A stretch of DNA of 64,000 bases from positions 26,681,876-26,745,875 of the forward strand of contig NC_074715.1 of NCBI RefSeq assembly GCF_947242115.1. The letters are read 5' to 3'. Position numbers and translations under genes: made by a program. The DNA is from Biomphalaria glabrata. Lineage: Eukaryota; Mollusca; Gastropoda; Planorbidae. Below, one piece after another: positions 47,901 through 60,600 of the stretch. A model generated the notes under the pieces. The model was given only the letters and a program-made list of their open reading frames with translations, ran no database searches and was not told where the DNA came from. The number at the start of each line of letters is the position of its first letter. Positions within the stretch are counted from its first letter, which is position 1.

Positions 47901-50900
47901 CATGGTTATTTGTTAGAAACATATTAGCTTACAAACATATTCTTTAAAGATCGGTTTTTCTCTTGATTGTACCTGCATGATAAAAAAGGTAATTTGATTG
48001 CTTCCATTTTACTTAACAATAATTGCCTTTTGACCTTGCTTGTTATATTTAATAGCATGCTTGTACTTAGCACCAGTTCATATACCTTTATCCTATTTTT
48101 GAAACTACAGAAATGAAAAAAATTGCCTGCACCTTAATTTCAAGAGAGCATTTATTCAGTAAAGCTTAGGTAATTATAAAGTATAAAACTTAATGGAGTA
48201 AGTCAGTCTGTAAGTAGTTTGACTTTGTATCTAAGACATCTTGCATGACATTTGTACAACTTGTAATCTTGGATGTATGAAAGAATGGATTAATGGTTCC
48301 AAATTAACCTCCTGATACTTAGTGACTAGAATGGATGGAGTGGATGTGCTAACAAATAGTTTGCTTGTGTAAGAGTTAATCTTTTTTTTTTTTTTTTTTA
48401 AATATTATTTTGTTTAACGTTGATTTATATTTAATGAATGTTGTATTTAAAATATGGAAAATAATGCTTTCTAGCTCACATTACCACCTAAACAAAATTA
48501 TAGTGATAATTATTGGGGTACAGCTTGACCCTCCTAGAACCTTTCAGTGTGCTAAACCTTTGTATGTATATAATCACAAAGAATTGATATTGGTTTAATT
48601 AAATTTCTCAAAAGCATGCTATAAATTGTGTTCAATGTTTGCTGAAATAAGAAAGTAAGTCAAATTATATTGATCTATGTATAAAAGTATTTGCACAAAT
48701 GTGTATAGGCTAAAGTTGTCTTTCACATAATAATATTTAATGCATATAAACTTGATGGTTCAAGTTGACATGTAAACAAACATTCAACCATTTCATTTGT
48801 ATATTTAGTCACATCTTGCTTTTTTTAAGCACATAACCCTTAGCTGGAAATATAATAGCTTAGCTGCAAGTCTTTTTGTTTTTTAATTTCAAGTTTCATT
48901 TTCTCTATTCTTCTTGTAGTACAGTGGTTCACAGCATTGAGTCACAAGCTGGCAACTACTGCATTTAGTTCATATCCATATTTGATTAATTTATTTTATT
49001 CTGTGCTTTTGATCTTTAGCTCCCTGTCTTTCACTCAGTTAACACAGGTTTTCTATTAGGAACAAAAAGTGTGAGATATTTGTTTGTTTTGTTTAATAAT
49101 TTTTCATTAAGAATTAGTTGAATCGAAACACATCAGGGAAGAATTGTTTTCATAAACTTTTCAATCAAATTGTTTTTTTAAACCCATATTTGTGTGTTTT
49201 TTTTTATCTTTAGCCCTCTCCTGATTTTGATCCTTTTAACACAGCTACCACATCAAGTAATAAATGTGTGAGAACAGATTTCATTCTTTTTGTTTTGACA
49301 AAACTGAGGCATGAGGGTTTTGTGTTAAATCTTAGTATACAATTAATTTCTAAAAGGACTTTCAATTTAGGCTTTGATCCAATCAGCTCCATACGTTTCA
49401 ACAAACTTCCTATTCTTTTTATTTTATAGCCAACTCCTGCTTTTGATCCCTTCACTGCTGATTTCTCATCTGGAAATACAAATGTGAGAGGAAAATTGTA
49501 TTGTTCATGTTGTGCATTGTTGTTGTTGTTTTTACATAGCAGACAAGCTTACTGTTAGCAAAGTCTTACAGAAATATATAGCAGCTAAACTTTCTAGTAA
49601 CATTGTGTTATGCAGTATTATTCCTGTTCATTGTTTTTTTTTAAATACAAAAAATTTGTTTTTTTCCTCATTAAAGGGTTATCTAACTCATCATGCTGCT
49701 TATGGATTGTTTTTATTTCAAGAACCTATCTTTATATTTTATTTGAATAACTCTAGCCATATGATTGAATAACCTGACATATTTCTTGCTCTTAACAATA
49801 TACAAGAAAAAAAAACTCAGGATATATTTGCATAGATAGTTGTTAAAAAAAACATTACTAAAAGAAAAGTTATTGCAATGTTTTTTTTTAGCTTATAGAC
49901 CTAACTAGATCTTTCTTTGAGCTTTAATCTTTTTTAGAGCATGATAAAACATAAAAAAATGCTACATTTTATAGAATTAATGTTTTGTTTATCGTTTGTT
50001 CTTTCATTTTGTCCTCATTAGTTTGTTCTTTTTATCGTTTATAATACTTTTCATGTCACAAATATCATGAAGATATTATTTGGCTACATGAGGTTAGTTT
50101 ACTTAAGCAGTCCAGATCTACTTATAAAATGTGCATGGCCCTAATCTCATTAGTCTTAAAAGGGATGAGCTTTTTCTCATTCTTATTGATTTTTTAAATT
50201 ATTATTTTTGTATGTGCAATTAGCATTTTCAGTTTCATCAGAAAAAAAAAAGATGATTACATCTAAAGCATAATCATGTGTTAAAATACTCAGGCATGCG
50301 AGAAACTTATTCTACCAAATTATTGGTTTTCCTGGCTGCCTCAAGCAACACATTCCATTTTCTAGTAGTATTGGGGAAGAAAGAACACTTTTTTAATTCA
50401 TCGTAGTACTTGCTACTTTACTTTTAGAAGTCTGTCTTGATGTGTGTCAAAGTTGAGGGAGTATACTAATGGTGTTACTCTAGTCAAACCTTAATATTCA
50501 TTGTGCAGCTCTATTTAGTGTGTGTTCTAGTTAATTTATGTAATACTTTATCATTCCATCATAACTTTTTACTTACTATAACAACTTTGGTTTTAAGCTG
50601 TGTATCTGGTTTACCATGAATAAGATAGATAGTTGTTGTTTTTTTTTAATTAATAATTGGCATTTCTATTGTTGGTAAGACACAAGTAAAAAATTCAGTC
50701 TTATTGCATTGCTTTCCTCTGAGCATTCCCTCAAACACTGATAAAGTCTTTTTAGCATTACTGTGGTCTTTGCATTCCTGTCAAACACTGTCAGTCAGTG
50801 TTATATTGTGATAGGTCCTTTTCTCTTTCTATCATGAGAAACACAGGTCTGAGATTGTTGTGCTGTTAGCTTCTTCCTAAACTTATTCCACTAACTTTTC

Positions 50901-51363
50901 ATAGAATATCTTGTAAAGTGAAATTCACCACCCTCTCCTACTCTTTTAATACTAAAGTGATTTAGATATGAAATATTTGTGGCATGAAAAGAAAATGGTA
51001 TTTGATGCACATTATATTTAAATATTAAGATGTAAAAATATTAATTATCCCACTTTTATTTCATCCGTAATGGTCAAATCTAAAAATTGTTGTATGTCTG
51101 CATATAAACCAGTATTGAAGTATAGTGCTTTGTTGTAAATGTGATTATTTTGTGATTTGATTGTAGCCCTTGCCAACATTGAATGCATTTGGAGTCCCAA
51201 CGCAAGCACCCAGTGCACCAGTAAGTGGAGATTAGTCTTATTATTTATCTTTCTAGTACCGATAACTGAAAAAAAAATCACCAATATTTATAATTGGTTG
51301 CAAAAATAAAATGGTATTGTTTTGTTTCTTTTTCAGGCAAGTGGAAACTCACTTCTAGACTAA
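38942..51363 (+). CDS. Dab: Disabled (Dab)-type endocytic adaptor (14 coding exons)
   Basis: Dab proteins bind NPxY tails of lipoprotein-type receptors through a PTB domain and link them to clathrin, AP-2 and signalling at the plasma membrane. Coding exons: 38942-38963, 39639-39859, 42207-42293, 42780-42914, 43421-43585, 43697-43741, 44817-44912, 45677-45845, 45940-46091, 46291-47862, 49214-49267, 49440-49493, 51167-51220, 51337-51363. Phases agree throughout, giving 950 residues. The PTB domain starts [19 protein letters not shown] and continues with [27 protein letters not shown] and [24 protein letters not shown] (exon 7) fits the clathrin box LxxL[DE]-type motif. The large exon 10 (524 codons) holds two NPF (EH-domain ligands), six DPF (alpha-adaptin ligands) and several proline-rich SH3-type sites; two later exons add one DPF each. 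Exon 7 uses a weak GTGGGT donor, chosen because the stronger GTAACT four bases on breaks frame. The first ATG (MAARGKK) is short of known starts, so an upstream one is possible. Confidence 0.94.
40514..40955. repeat. Decayed tandem duplication in Dab intron 2
   Basis: CTGACAGCCTCAAAGTGAAC at 40514 returns as CTGACAGCCTCATAGCGAAC at 40785, and both are followed by the same landmarks (AAACCAACTGCTTC, GATCAAACCTTGTTATATTC). Copy 1 contains a further internal triplication of a roughly 34-bp unit built on ATTATTTTCAAGACCAAGCA. Confidence 0.85.
42207..42293 (+). other. Dab: Dab cassette exon inside the PTB domain
   Basis: An 87-nt exon of 29 codons, phase 0 at both sides, between good acceptor (TTTTTCAG) and donor (GTAGGA) signals. 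It encodes a hydrophilic string, [20 protein letters not shown] then EQEDKTKEL. It lies between [10 protein letters not shown] and [13 protein letters not shown]. Without it, the spacing from GLKIID to HAVH equals that of vertebrate Dab1 (GIKIFD to HAVH), so the canonical PTB domain is the exon-skipped form. It is probably an alternative exon in a surface loop. Confidence 0.75.
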
Positions 51364-52289
51364 AGGGTCATTTCAATTGGAAACATGTTGTATATTACAG
51401 ACATTTTACAACCCTAAAATCTTTCATATATTTTTAAATTATATTATTCATTACCTTTTACTTTTAAGTTTTAAATAAAAAGCAGTGAGAATTTTACATC
51501 ATTTTTTTTTTAATTAATTATTTCATAATACAAATGCAAGAAATTGTTTGCATTAATTCTCCAATTCTGTCTTAATGTAACAGCACAATACCAACTAGTC
51601 AAATACAATGACTAAAAGCACTTCAGCATTTAATGTCTTCCACATTTGAATGAGTACCTATACTCCTCTTTATGAAGGCTGCTTCATATTGTTGTCTCAT
51701 GTTTCCTTGTTGACTGGTAGTCTTGAAATGTTTTCTTAGCATTCTACTGTTACTATGGTTTTTGTTCACTGTATGCTGTTATTTAAAAATATTTTCCCTG
51801 TTTACTTTGTAGTGTTGAAATGAATAGTGTAAATGAGCCTTTTAGAAACAAAGCATTTTAAAGGTACACATAAGCTTTCCAAGTTAGGTGAAAGATCAAA
51901 GTTTTACAATTCTCCGGTGAACCAATGTTACATTTTTGTTAGCCTTAATGGATATTAAACAGTATTATTGTAGTTATTATTTTCAAACTTCATTAATTTA
52001 TTTATAATTAGACTATTTTTTTAACTTTATTGTTGATTGTAACATTTTGCATTCTTAGTATGGTATTATGCTTTATGAAATATTTGTATTAATTTATAAA
52101 AATGTCATTGCACACATATTATTTATACAATTCTTTGTTTCACTGCATTTGTTGTATTGTTACATCATTAGCATTTTAATCTTGTTTTATATTTAGTAGA
52201 CCTATTTTATAGCTGCATTAACTTTGGCATATTTTCAATTTTTTTGATCAAATGCTAAATTGTGTCATTGTGTAAGGCTGTTGAATAAA
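51364..52289 (+). promoter_or_regulatory. Dab 3' UTR with poly(A) signals
   Basis: AT-rich sequence after the stop. AATAAA occurs at 51474-51479 and 52284-52289, about 110 and 920 nt downstream. Either could define the transcript end. Confidence 0.5.
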
Positions 52290-52964
52290 TTCTTTTACTT
52301 ACCTATTACATTTATATTGTAATTGTTTTGTGTTTTACTCAACAAAAATATTTCATTGCCTGTGCATATAAAAGTATGTTACATAATAAGTTTTCTTGAA
52401 CTTTCAGAATTGAAATGATTTAAATGTTACTATGAACTATTTCAGCTCTGTTACTGTTTCAGTTATTTGACCTATGTATGTATCTGTTTCAAATTAAAAT
52501 TAATTTCATGGATTCTGATGTGTAGATGTTATATATATATATATATATATGTTTTTTTTTACATCAAATTCGAAGATACTCCTAATTAAGTTTTCTTTTT
52601 TTAAAAAGTCTTGAAGAACAAAAAATTTCTTTTCTAAAGTTCGACATAGTTTTGAGTGGATTTGTAGAGGTAACACAATGATCACTTCACGTTCTATTTG
52701 TACTTGCTAGCTTGGCTTGAACATCAGCTAACTAGCTTGGAAATCTCCACTATGCTAAAGTACACTAAGAACTAGATCTATCAGCACATGTACAATATTA
52801 CATTGCATATTTCTCTTCTTACTGCTTTCCCTGTACAGTAATGAGAATCATGATCACAGGCCTCCCTCCACAGTCAGTTGCCAATGTTATGATTCTGTCC
52901 CCTAGTTTGTTATCGCCGTGCTTAGGTTTGAATGTATTTATTTGGAGTAATTTATTAATGTACA

Positions 52965-54827
52965 CAGGGTTCGTAGCGCTCCTAAAAACTCCTAAAAAAT
53001 GAAAAAGTCTCCTAAAATCCTAAAATTCTCCTAAAAATTGCAGAAAATCTCCTAAAATTTTGTCCACTCTCCTAAAATTTTTACCCAATATTTTTTTTTA
53101 AATATAATTTTGCTTATTTCTTGCTAAAAATGTGTGGGGGAAAAAAACAACAGCGTAGCTAGGCATTCTGATCGCATGACGTTACGGACTGGCTGTGTTA
53201 ATGAGCTGACCAGTGACGATTCTACACCGCCTTTCACCCACTTGTGAAGCGCGACCTCGCGATTGAAGATGGCCTTGGCTCAAGCAAGCATTTCACCTGG
53301 CAGTTTTTTTCTGAAGTCAGCGTAGAAATGTTTGTTTTCATTTCTTGTTACCACTAAAGACGCGCTAGATCTAGTCTATAATTAGAGCAATTACCAGACT
53401 AATTTGTAGGCTACACCCCTCCGGGCCCTCCCTCACCTAAAATCTTCTTGTTGTAAGTGTAAGAGTGACTTCGCGTGGAAAGTCGGTAAATCTTCTAAAT
53501 CTAGCTAGTATCTAGTAATAGTATCTAGATTTAGATCTAAGTTAGATCTAGTGAAGATAATTCGCACCTAACCTGAAAACTCCGTGAATTTTAGTCAATT
53601 TAATGATCTCGATACATCTAATGTCTAGATTACTCTAGAAATACGCTAGATTCTAGATTTACGCTAAATCACTTAGAGTCTATATATATTGAAGATAATT
53701 AGCACAAAGAAGTGAAAAGCCCGCAAATTTAGTGAGTTAGATCTAGACTCTAGATCTACGGTATATCCAGTGAAGATAATTCGCATACTACCGCGAAAAG
53801 TCCGAAAATTTTAGTGACTTAGATTTAGACTCTAGATTTACTCGAAATCACTAGAATCTAGTGAAGATAATTGTCACACAGCCGTGAAAAGTCCGCAAAA
53901 TTTAGTGACTAAGAGTTAAAGTCAGCGAATTTTAGCGAATTAGCTTTAGAGTCTAGATCTTCTGTAAATTTAGTGAAGATAATATTCACATAGCAGTGAA
54001 AAGTCCGCGAATTTTCGTGACTTTGATCTAGACTCTAGATTTACGCTAAATCACTAGAATATATATAGTGAAGATATTTCTCTCACAGCCCCGAAAAGTC
54101 CGCGAATTTTAGTGACTTAGATCTAGAGTCTAGATCTACTGTAAATTCAGTGAAGATAATTCTCTCACAGCCGTGAAAAGTCCGCGCATTTTAGTGACTT
54201 AGATCAAGAGTCTAGATCTACTGTAGATCCAAAAGCCATTTTTTAGTTAGCAAATGTTAACTAAACATTCAAATAGGCCAATATTGCCCTATATATTACT
54301 GGCTCTGTTTATGAGAAGGATTTAAGTTAGCTAATAAAAGAATAAAACATTACCTCAAATGCACACCATGACTCTAGTATCTATAAGATACACATAAGAA
54401 CTAATAATGTACATTTCCATCACAGAGAATACACATTATGAAAGCATCTCTAAGAATGTTTGTTATTTTAAAAAATGGAATAGCGACCAGTTGTAATGTT
54501 TTCAAATAAATCTTTGAAAAAAAAATGGTTGTTTGAGGTTTTGGGATGACAGTCAAGTTGTTACTTGATTAAAAGATAACTTTCATTACATTTTCTGTGG
54601 ACATACCACAGCTGATAAAATTGTTTCTGTGGCATATTGGCAAGATATTTATTATTTTTAAAATCAGACAACAATAATTGATTTGATAAATGCTTAGTTT
54701 TGTGTATGTTTTACTATGTATCACACAAACGGACGGTAAACACACACACACACATCATACATTTCATCCTTAAAAAACCTCCTAAAATCTCCTAAAATTT
54801 TGTCATGGAAAAGTGCTACTAACCCTG
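52965..54827. mobile_element. 1.86-kb TIR element carrying an internal satellite
   Basis: The left end CAGGGTTCGTAGCGCT and the right end, read inward, CAGGGTTAGTAGCACT form imperfect TIRs. Both are followed by repeated CTCCTAAAA or TTTTAGGAG words. TGTACA lies on both sides (52959-52964 and 54828-54833), a 6-bp exact match of the target duplication; hAT would give 8. The termini look hAT-like. The interior (about 53540-54235) is a degenerate tandem repeat, with no transposase. Confidence 0.75.
53540..54235. repeat. Degenerate tandem repeat inside the TIR element
   Basis: Seven copies anchored on GTGAAGATAATT or a close variant at about 53551, 53686, 53769, 53859, 53972, 54068 and 54150. Most copies are followed by GTGAAAAGTCCGCGAATTTT and by TTAGTGACTTAGATCTAGA. 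Spacing varies from about 82 to 135 bp. The unit includes the AGATCTAG word that is common elsewhere in the window. Confidence 0.85.
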
Positions 54828-55237
54828 TGTACAAGAAAACCAAACATTTAATATATCTTATACCTCAAACCGAACATTAAATCCAGTAAGGAAGAATTGT
54901 GTTTCTAGCAACTTTACACTATACACAACTCGGTGACTGTCATTTTTATATAGGTCATCTTTATGGGAAACATAACGTATGGAACTCCATACTGGTACGC
55001 AGTTTCTTCAGAGTGTATTTAGTGAGAAAAATGGTTCTCATTATGAAGAGTCTCTTTTGCCAACACTGTCGCGATTTTTCTTTGATAAGCTAAAACACTT
55101 GTCAAAATAAAAACAATTGAGCATTTTGCGAGTTCCAGATTTAATTAGAATAGCCTCGACCATTCATTGATTCTTGTCGAGGAACTCTTCAGCCGCACAA
55201 GCTAAATGCTACTTAAATCCGGTAGACTACTGACATG

Positions 55238-55580
55238 CAGGGCCGGCCCTAACAATTGCGGGGCCCTATGCGAAACGGATTTCGCGGGGCCCTTTCTGGT
55301 AGGGATAAGCATAACGTCAAAATTAAGATTTTGTATTAAAAAATACACTCGTCTTTGCAATAATTTTTTATTAAATGAAAGCTAACAATTGTGTCTTTTA
55401 TTCAGGAGATTTTAATCAATTCTGGAGATTTTCAGGACTTTTAAAAAATATATTTTGCAATTTACTGATTTCTAGTAGGCCCTGAAACGTCAGGAGGCCG
55501 CTTAAACCCTTTCATAATAAATAAGTTATAATGGTTAAATGTAATAATTTACACCTAGAATTAGCACGGGGTCTTAGAAA
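55238..55580 (-). mobile_element. Second, truncated copy of the hAT family
   Basis: Starts CAGGGCCGGCCCTAACAATT, then GGGGCCCTATGCG and CGGATTTCGCGGGG, which mirrors the right end of the element at 16734-18578. Further in, TTTTCAGGACTTTT and TATTTTGCAATTT match the complement of its middle, and ACACCTAGAATTAGCACGGG matches the complement of its left subterminal part. The C-terminal transposase segment is absent and the far terminus is missing. Confidence 0.75.
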
Positions 55581-56039
55581 GGTGTGATGTTGGTATGGGT
55601 ATAATGGCTTGTACTTTGATTTTATTTTGGCTAATGTTTAGAGGAAATAACCATGTAGAAGAGTCTGAAGCCAATTTGCTAATTCAGCTTAGCCCTATTT
55701 GCAACATCAGGGCAGAGCAATTCATATTTAAGTTTTAACCCAAACCTTAATGCAATGACACATTTTTTGTTTAACATTAGGGGCCAAGTTAGATGTGCTT
55801 TTAGGCTACCCTTACATTTTTTCAATGAAAAGAATAGGCCTACACATGTGCTAAGTATGTGCTAGCACACATCGTCTTCTACATTTCTGCTGAAATCAAG
55901 TCTCTTAATGTCCTCTAGTAGGTCTACACTTTGGTATCGCAAGAAAAGATTGAAGGAATTTTAGAAGGTCCTAAAAAAACAACGTATAGAGGGCAACTAA
56001 TTTCATTTATTAAGGCCTTGCTTTCCTGGAATTTCTCTG

Positions 56040-56715
56040 GCAGAAGCAAAACTAGCAGTAATAAAGACAAGTTTTAGAACATCCATTGGAGTGCGGCAAG
56101 GATGCATTCTCTCTCCAGCTTTTTTAAAACTTATTTCTGGAGCTTATTATGATGGAAACTCTAGAAGGATCTGCTCCTAGCTTAGCAATAAACAGGCAGC
56201 CTATTTCCAATCTCAGATTTGCAGATGATATGGACCTCATTTGAGAAAATGCCGAACAGGCTAATGATGTTACTTCAAAACTGGATTCTACAGTGTGACA
56301 TGGAAACCAGTGCTGAAAAAAGCAAAATTCTAGTTTGGAGACAGTACGTTTCATTTACATCAGCTTCCCAGTAAAATGTTAAAACTGTATTATAGTTTGT
56401 TGGACACTGAACGTTAAAGCTTAAAGAATAATTCAAGCCTTTGAAAGTAAATGCAAGGTTGGCTATCAGATACGGTACCAGGAAAATAAGACTGCAATTT
56501 TACAAGTGACATTCTCGCTTGAAAAAGGAACTTCTCAATGCTGTAAAGAGGCGAACGCTGAGCTGGTTCGGTCTTATTGTAAGATAAGACTCGTCATCCT
56601 TCAATGTATAGTCGATGGAAGTAGCAAAAACAAAGGGTCGTCCAATGAAAAACTGGACAATGTAAAAGAGTGGATTCAGCTTCTCTTGATATCCTGCTAA
56701 GAACAGCTGTTGCCA
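56040..56715 (+). pseudogene. Decayed LINE 3' portion (RT end and C-terminus)
   Basis: Broken frames spell FRTSIGVRQGCILSPAF, then NLRFADDMDLI (the A-D-D catalytic box), then TSAEKSKIL, and later KRRTLSWFG and KEWIQL with LLRTA. This is the order at the end of many animal LINE ORF2 proteins. Stops and shifts interrupt it repeatedly, so it is an old 5'-truncated copy. It is not the missing half of the LINE at 19120-21650, whose RT motif is worded differently (GLRQGDALS against GVRQGCILS). Confidence 0.8.
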
Positions 56716-57655
56716 CCTTGTAGTTGCAAGTTAAATCTAAATTCAGAGGCGTAGCTAGGGTGGGGTGGGGTGGGTCCTAATTTTTTTTTCTTTAGGCCAC
56801 TGCCATGTAATCTTGCAGTTCAAGTAGTCAAAAATACTAGACAGTACCCGGTACTGATCTAGAGTTGAGATTCATCACTTGTGCATTGACTGACAATAAA
56901 CAATGGGTTCATTCACAACTCTTGCTTTTTTACTTGTTTCAATTGAAATTTAGACCTGTCAGTCCCCTAAAAAGGTCAAGCACCAGCATTAAGTGTAGTG
57001 TTTTAATGTGTGTTGAATACAATGCTGTGCATTTTTCAATATTATTTACTAATAACTTAAAATTACTAATTTAATTTTTTTTGTGTTCATATCAATAACT
57101 GCACAGAATAAAAACAAAAGATAGATTTGAAGAAATAAATTTAATACCAAATAAATTTATCTGGTAATCTCTCAGGCCCCCACATTCACTATCAACATTT
57201 ACCACTGTACAAACATGTCACCCATCATTCACTCTAGCATCACTAATAGGTAACAGTTTCAAAAAAATTGAACAAAATCACAGCATCTCCATTTCAGTAA
57301 AAGTACACACTCACTCAGTTCTGCCAACTTCATACATTAAATATAGGACTAACAGCATGTAAAAAAATGGAATACAGCAGATATTTGGACCATAACTGGC
57401 AGTGCATTTGTTTTAACAATACAAAATAAATATGTAAAATATAACCAAAGCATGTTTCTATTGTACACCAATTGCAGCACTGCTTATTATGAAATGAGAG
57501 GTCCACTTTTTCACACAACTTTTTTTGATCCAACATTGTTAAATAAGCACTCATGCGCATTAAAACAGCACACTAGATGGTCATAACAAATGTGAACATT
57601 ATGATACTACAACTGAACAAATGAAAATGATAAAACAACCTATCATAAATGCTGC
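56716..57655. other. Spacer and calreticulin 3' UTR
   Basis: CAGAGGCGTAGCTAGG with a GGGGT run at about 56742-56775 looks like a transposon end. The rest is AT-rich and must include the calreticulin 3' UTR next to 57656. No minus-strand AATAAA stands out, and no other gene is supported. Confidence 0.45.
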
Positions 57656-60600
57656 CTACAACTCTGTTTTGGGTGGTACTTTTGTGTCACTTTCAGCTTC
57701 ATCAGCCTCATCATCTTCTTCTTCAGCTTCTTCGTCTTCATCATCCTTTTTGTTAGCGTCCTCTTCATCCTTTCTCTTTTTGTCCTCCTCTTCTCTCTGT
57801 TTCCTTTCTTCTTCGTCTTGTTTATCTTTCATTTCCTTTTCAGCATCTTTTGTCTTTCCCCAAGTGTCTTTTCCAAATTGCTCAGCAAAGGCAACATCAT
57901 CAGTAATCAGGAAGTTATCAAAAATAGTACCAGATTTCACCTAAAATAAAATCGGTAACAAAAATTTATATAAATTTTTGATTTAAACAATTATGAAAAT
58001 AATTTGCAGGACATAATGAAAAAAAACAAAACAACAAAAACATTCCAAACTAGGCATACATCTCTTTAAATGTACCGTATACAAATGCCTTACCTGCCAC
58101 AAGTCCAAGCCAATAGCTCCAAAATCTTCATAGCTGTAGAGGTTTGGATCTTCCTTGTATTCAGGATTATCTATTTCAGGATGGACCCACTTTCCTTTAT
58201 AGGCAGGGTTGTCAATCTGTTTAGGTTTCCATTCACCCTAAAGTAAATATATTTATATATTTTTAAATTTAGAAATGCATCAATTTAATATTTGATATAT
58301 ACTCCACATTTAATAATCATTATAATATAACAAAATACATACTTTGTATTCAGGGTTGTCAATCATTGCAGGCTCCCATTCTCCATCCATATCATCATCC
58401 CAGTCTTCTGGTTTCTTGGCTTCAGGGTCAGGGATGTGCTCAGGCTTGTCCCAATCTTCAGGTTTAGTGTCATTGGGGTCATCAATCTTTTCATTATCAT
58501 CCCAATCTTCTGGCTTCTTAGCATCTGGATCCTAGAGAAATGATAAAAATACATAAATTAAAAAAAAAAAAAGCAGTGAAATGAAAAAAAAAATGATTAC
58601 AAATATAGAAAAAAAAAAACTTACAGGTATCTTCTTGGGTGGCAAGAAATCCCAATCAGCCTCTAGTTCACCACTTTCAACCTTTTCATTATCTATCTTA
58701 ACCTCGTAAGTATTATCTGGCTTCACAATTAAAGTGTACAAGTGAGTGAATACATCATCCTGAAAAAATCAAAATTGATAAATTATTAGTAACAAACAAA
58801 TTAAAAAAAAATAAAAAAATACAGAACTTCAGATAAGCCCAACACTTAAATAAATAAAAAAATCCTGTGACTTCAATTTAAATCACACTAGTTTTAAATT
58901 AAGTAAAGCTAATGTAAATCTACACACCTTGCATCTGATATCTTTCTTCACAAGAAGATTCTTTCCTTTGTAGTTGAAGATGACATGAACTTTCTTAGTG
59001 CCAGGTCCACAGATATCAGGACCTAAATAAAGAGAGATATTAGAAATCCAATAACAATGATATGATAATTGATTCAAGAAATATACACACAACACAGATA
59101 TATATAAAATACATGTACAGTACAATATATTTACATATAAAGCGAGAAATATAATTTAAAGACATTTTTATTACTTACCAAACATAATATTATAAGGTGT
59201 CTCTCCATGCATGTCTTTTTGATCTAAGGAACTAGGGAACAATTTTACATAGCCACCACCACAATCAATGTTCTGCTCATGCTTCACAGTGAATTGAATG
59301 ACTAGAGTTTTTCCTTCATTACTAAACTTGTCAAATCTAGCAGATATACCATAGAATCTTGCATCTTCTGATGTCTGAAGACCTTAAAAAAAAATTTCAT
59401 TCTTCAGTAACAGACTAGATCTACAAGAAGCTTTAGTGTTATCAAATTACATTAAACAGCAAATATTTTGTTGGTTGTGTTGTAAGTGTATTTTCAGCAA
59501 GTTGAGTCTCACCTTCCTTCAACCTAAGCACAAGGTTTGGGCTTTTTTAAAAATATTTTTATGGTAAATTAAGAGTAAGGCTTGCATAAGAATATAGATC
59601 TAGTTTACATTTATTATTAGCTTACCTGCATCTTTTTCAACATCACCATAGAACTTTCCAGCTGACCTTTTGAACTTCCCCAAATCTGATTTGTGCTTTG
59701 ACTCCACCCATCTGTCTTGCCAGCCATCTGTCAAAAAAAAATTATATATATAAAATGATGATCTAAATCTAGAATCTATGGGATAGCTAAATAATCATGG
59801 CTTTTAATTCTGCTAAATATTTAGATCTACTAACTAATCTTGGACCAAGACATGACTGGGTACTCTACTCAACTTCAAGATCTAGATTTCTAGATTATAT
59901 TATAATCTAATCTTAGACTTAGGTCTACTAAAATACAGGATCAGACTCTTACATCTAAATCTTTTAGACCTAGATTCTAAATCTAGATCTAGCAGATGAT
60001 TTTGATCTACTCAATGTCAGTCAACTATGATCTAGATCTAGAAATCTAGACATGACTCAAATCCAAGTCAAGACTAAAAACTTAGCAAACAATATTGAAT
60101 AAAATTAAACTCATTGGTCATGATTGGACTATGTCACAATGACAAGTCTCTTATCTAGATGAGATCTAGAGTGATAATAGTAAATTAAACTAGTCTATAC
60201 AGTGTTTACACTAATACTAATAAAAAAAAAGTAATAGATTTACATACACTATCATACAGGTCTAGTCTATCAAAGCCTAAGGGGCCTAAGCCTATCATAA
60301 TCATGGCCTATGACGGCTATGAGTATCAGTATGGTTTGTACAGTTGATTCATCATACAATCAGTAACAATCATAATGATCATTCATAGACTGATAGAGAG
60401 CTAGAGTGAGGCTAGACTTGACCAATAAATTTTATAAATGTCCAATTATTGACTCTCCCTAGATTCTAATCTAGACGTCTAGATCTATAGACAAGACTAT
60501 GGCTATAGATTCTACTTCTAGATCTAGTAATAATTAATAAGTAGATCTAGAGTAACTTACATCTATCGAACACCTTCGTTTTAAGGTACTTATCGAACAC

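Noticed and set aside
57621-57944. Ser-rich open frame opposite the last calreticulin exon
   Set aside because: It is the antisense of the acidic GAA/GAT-rich C-domain codons.
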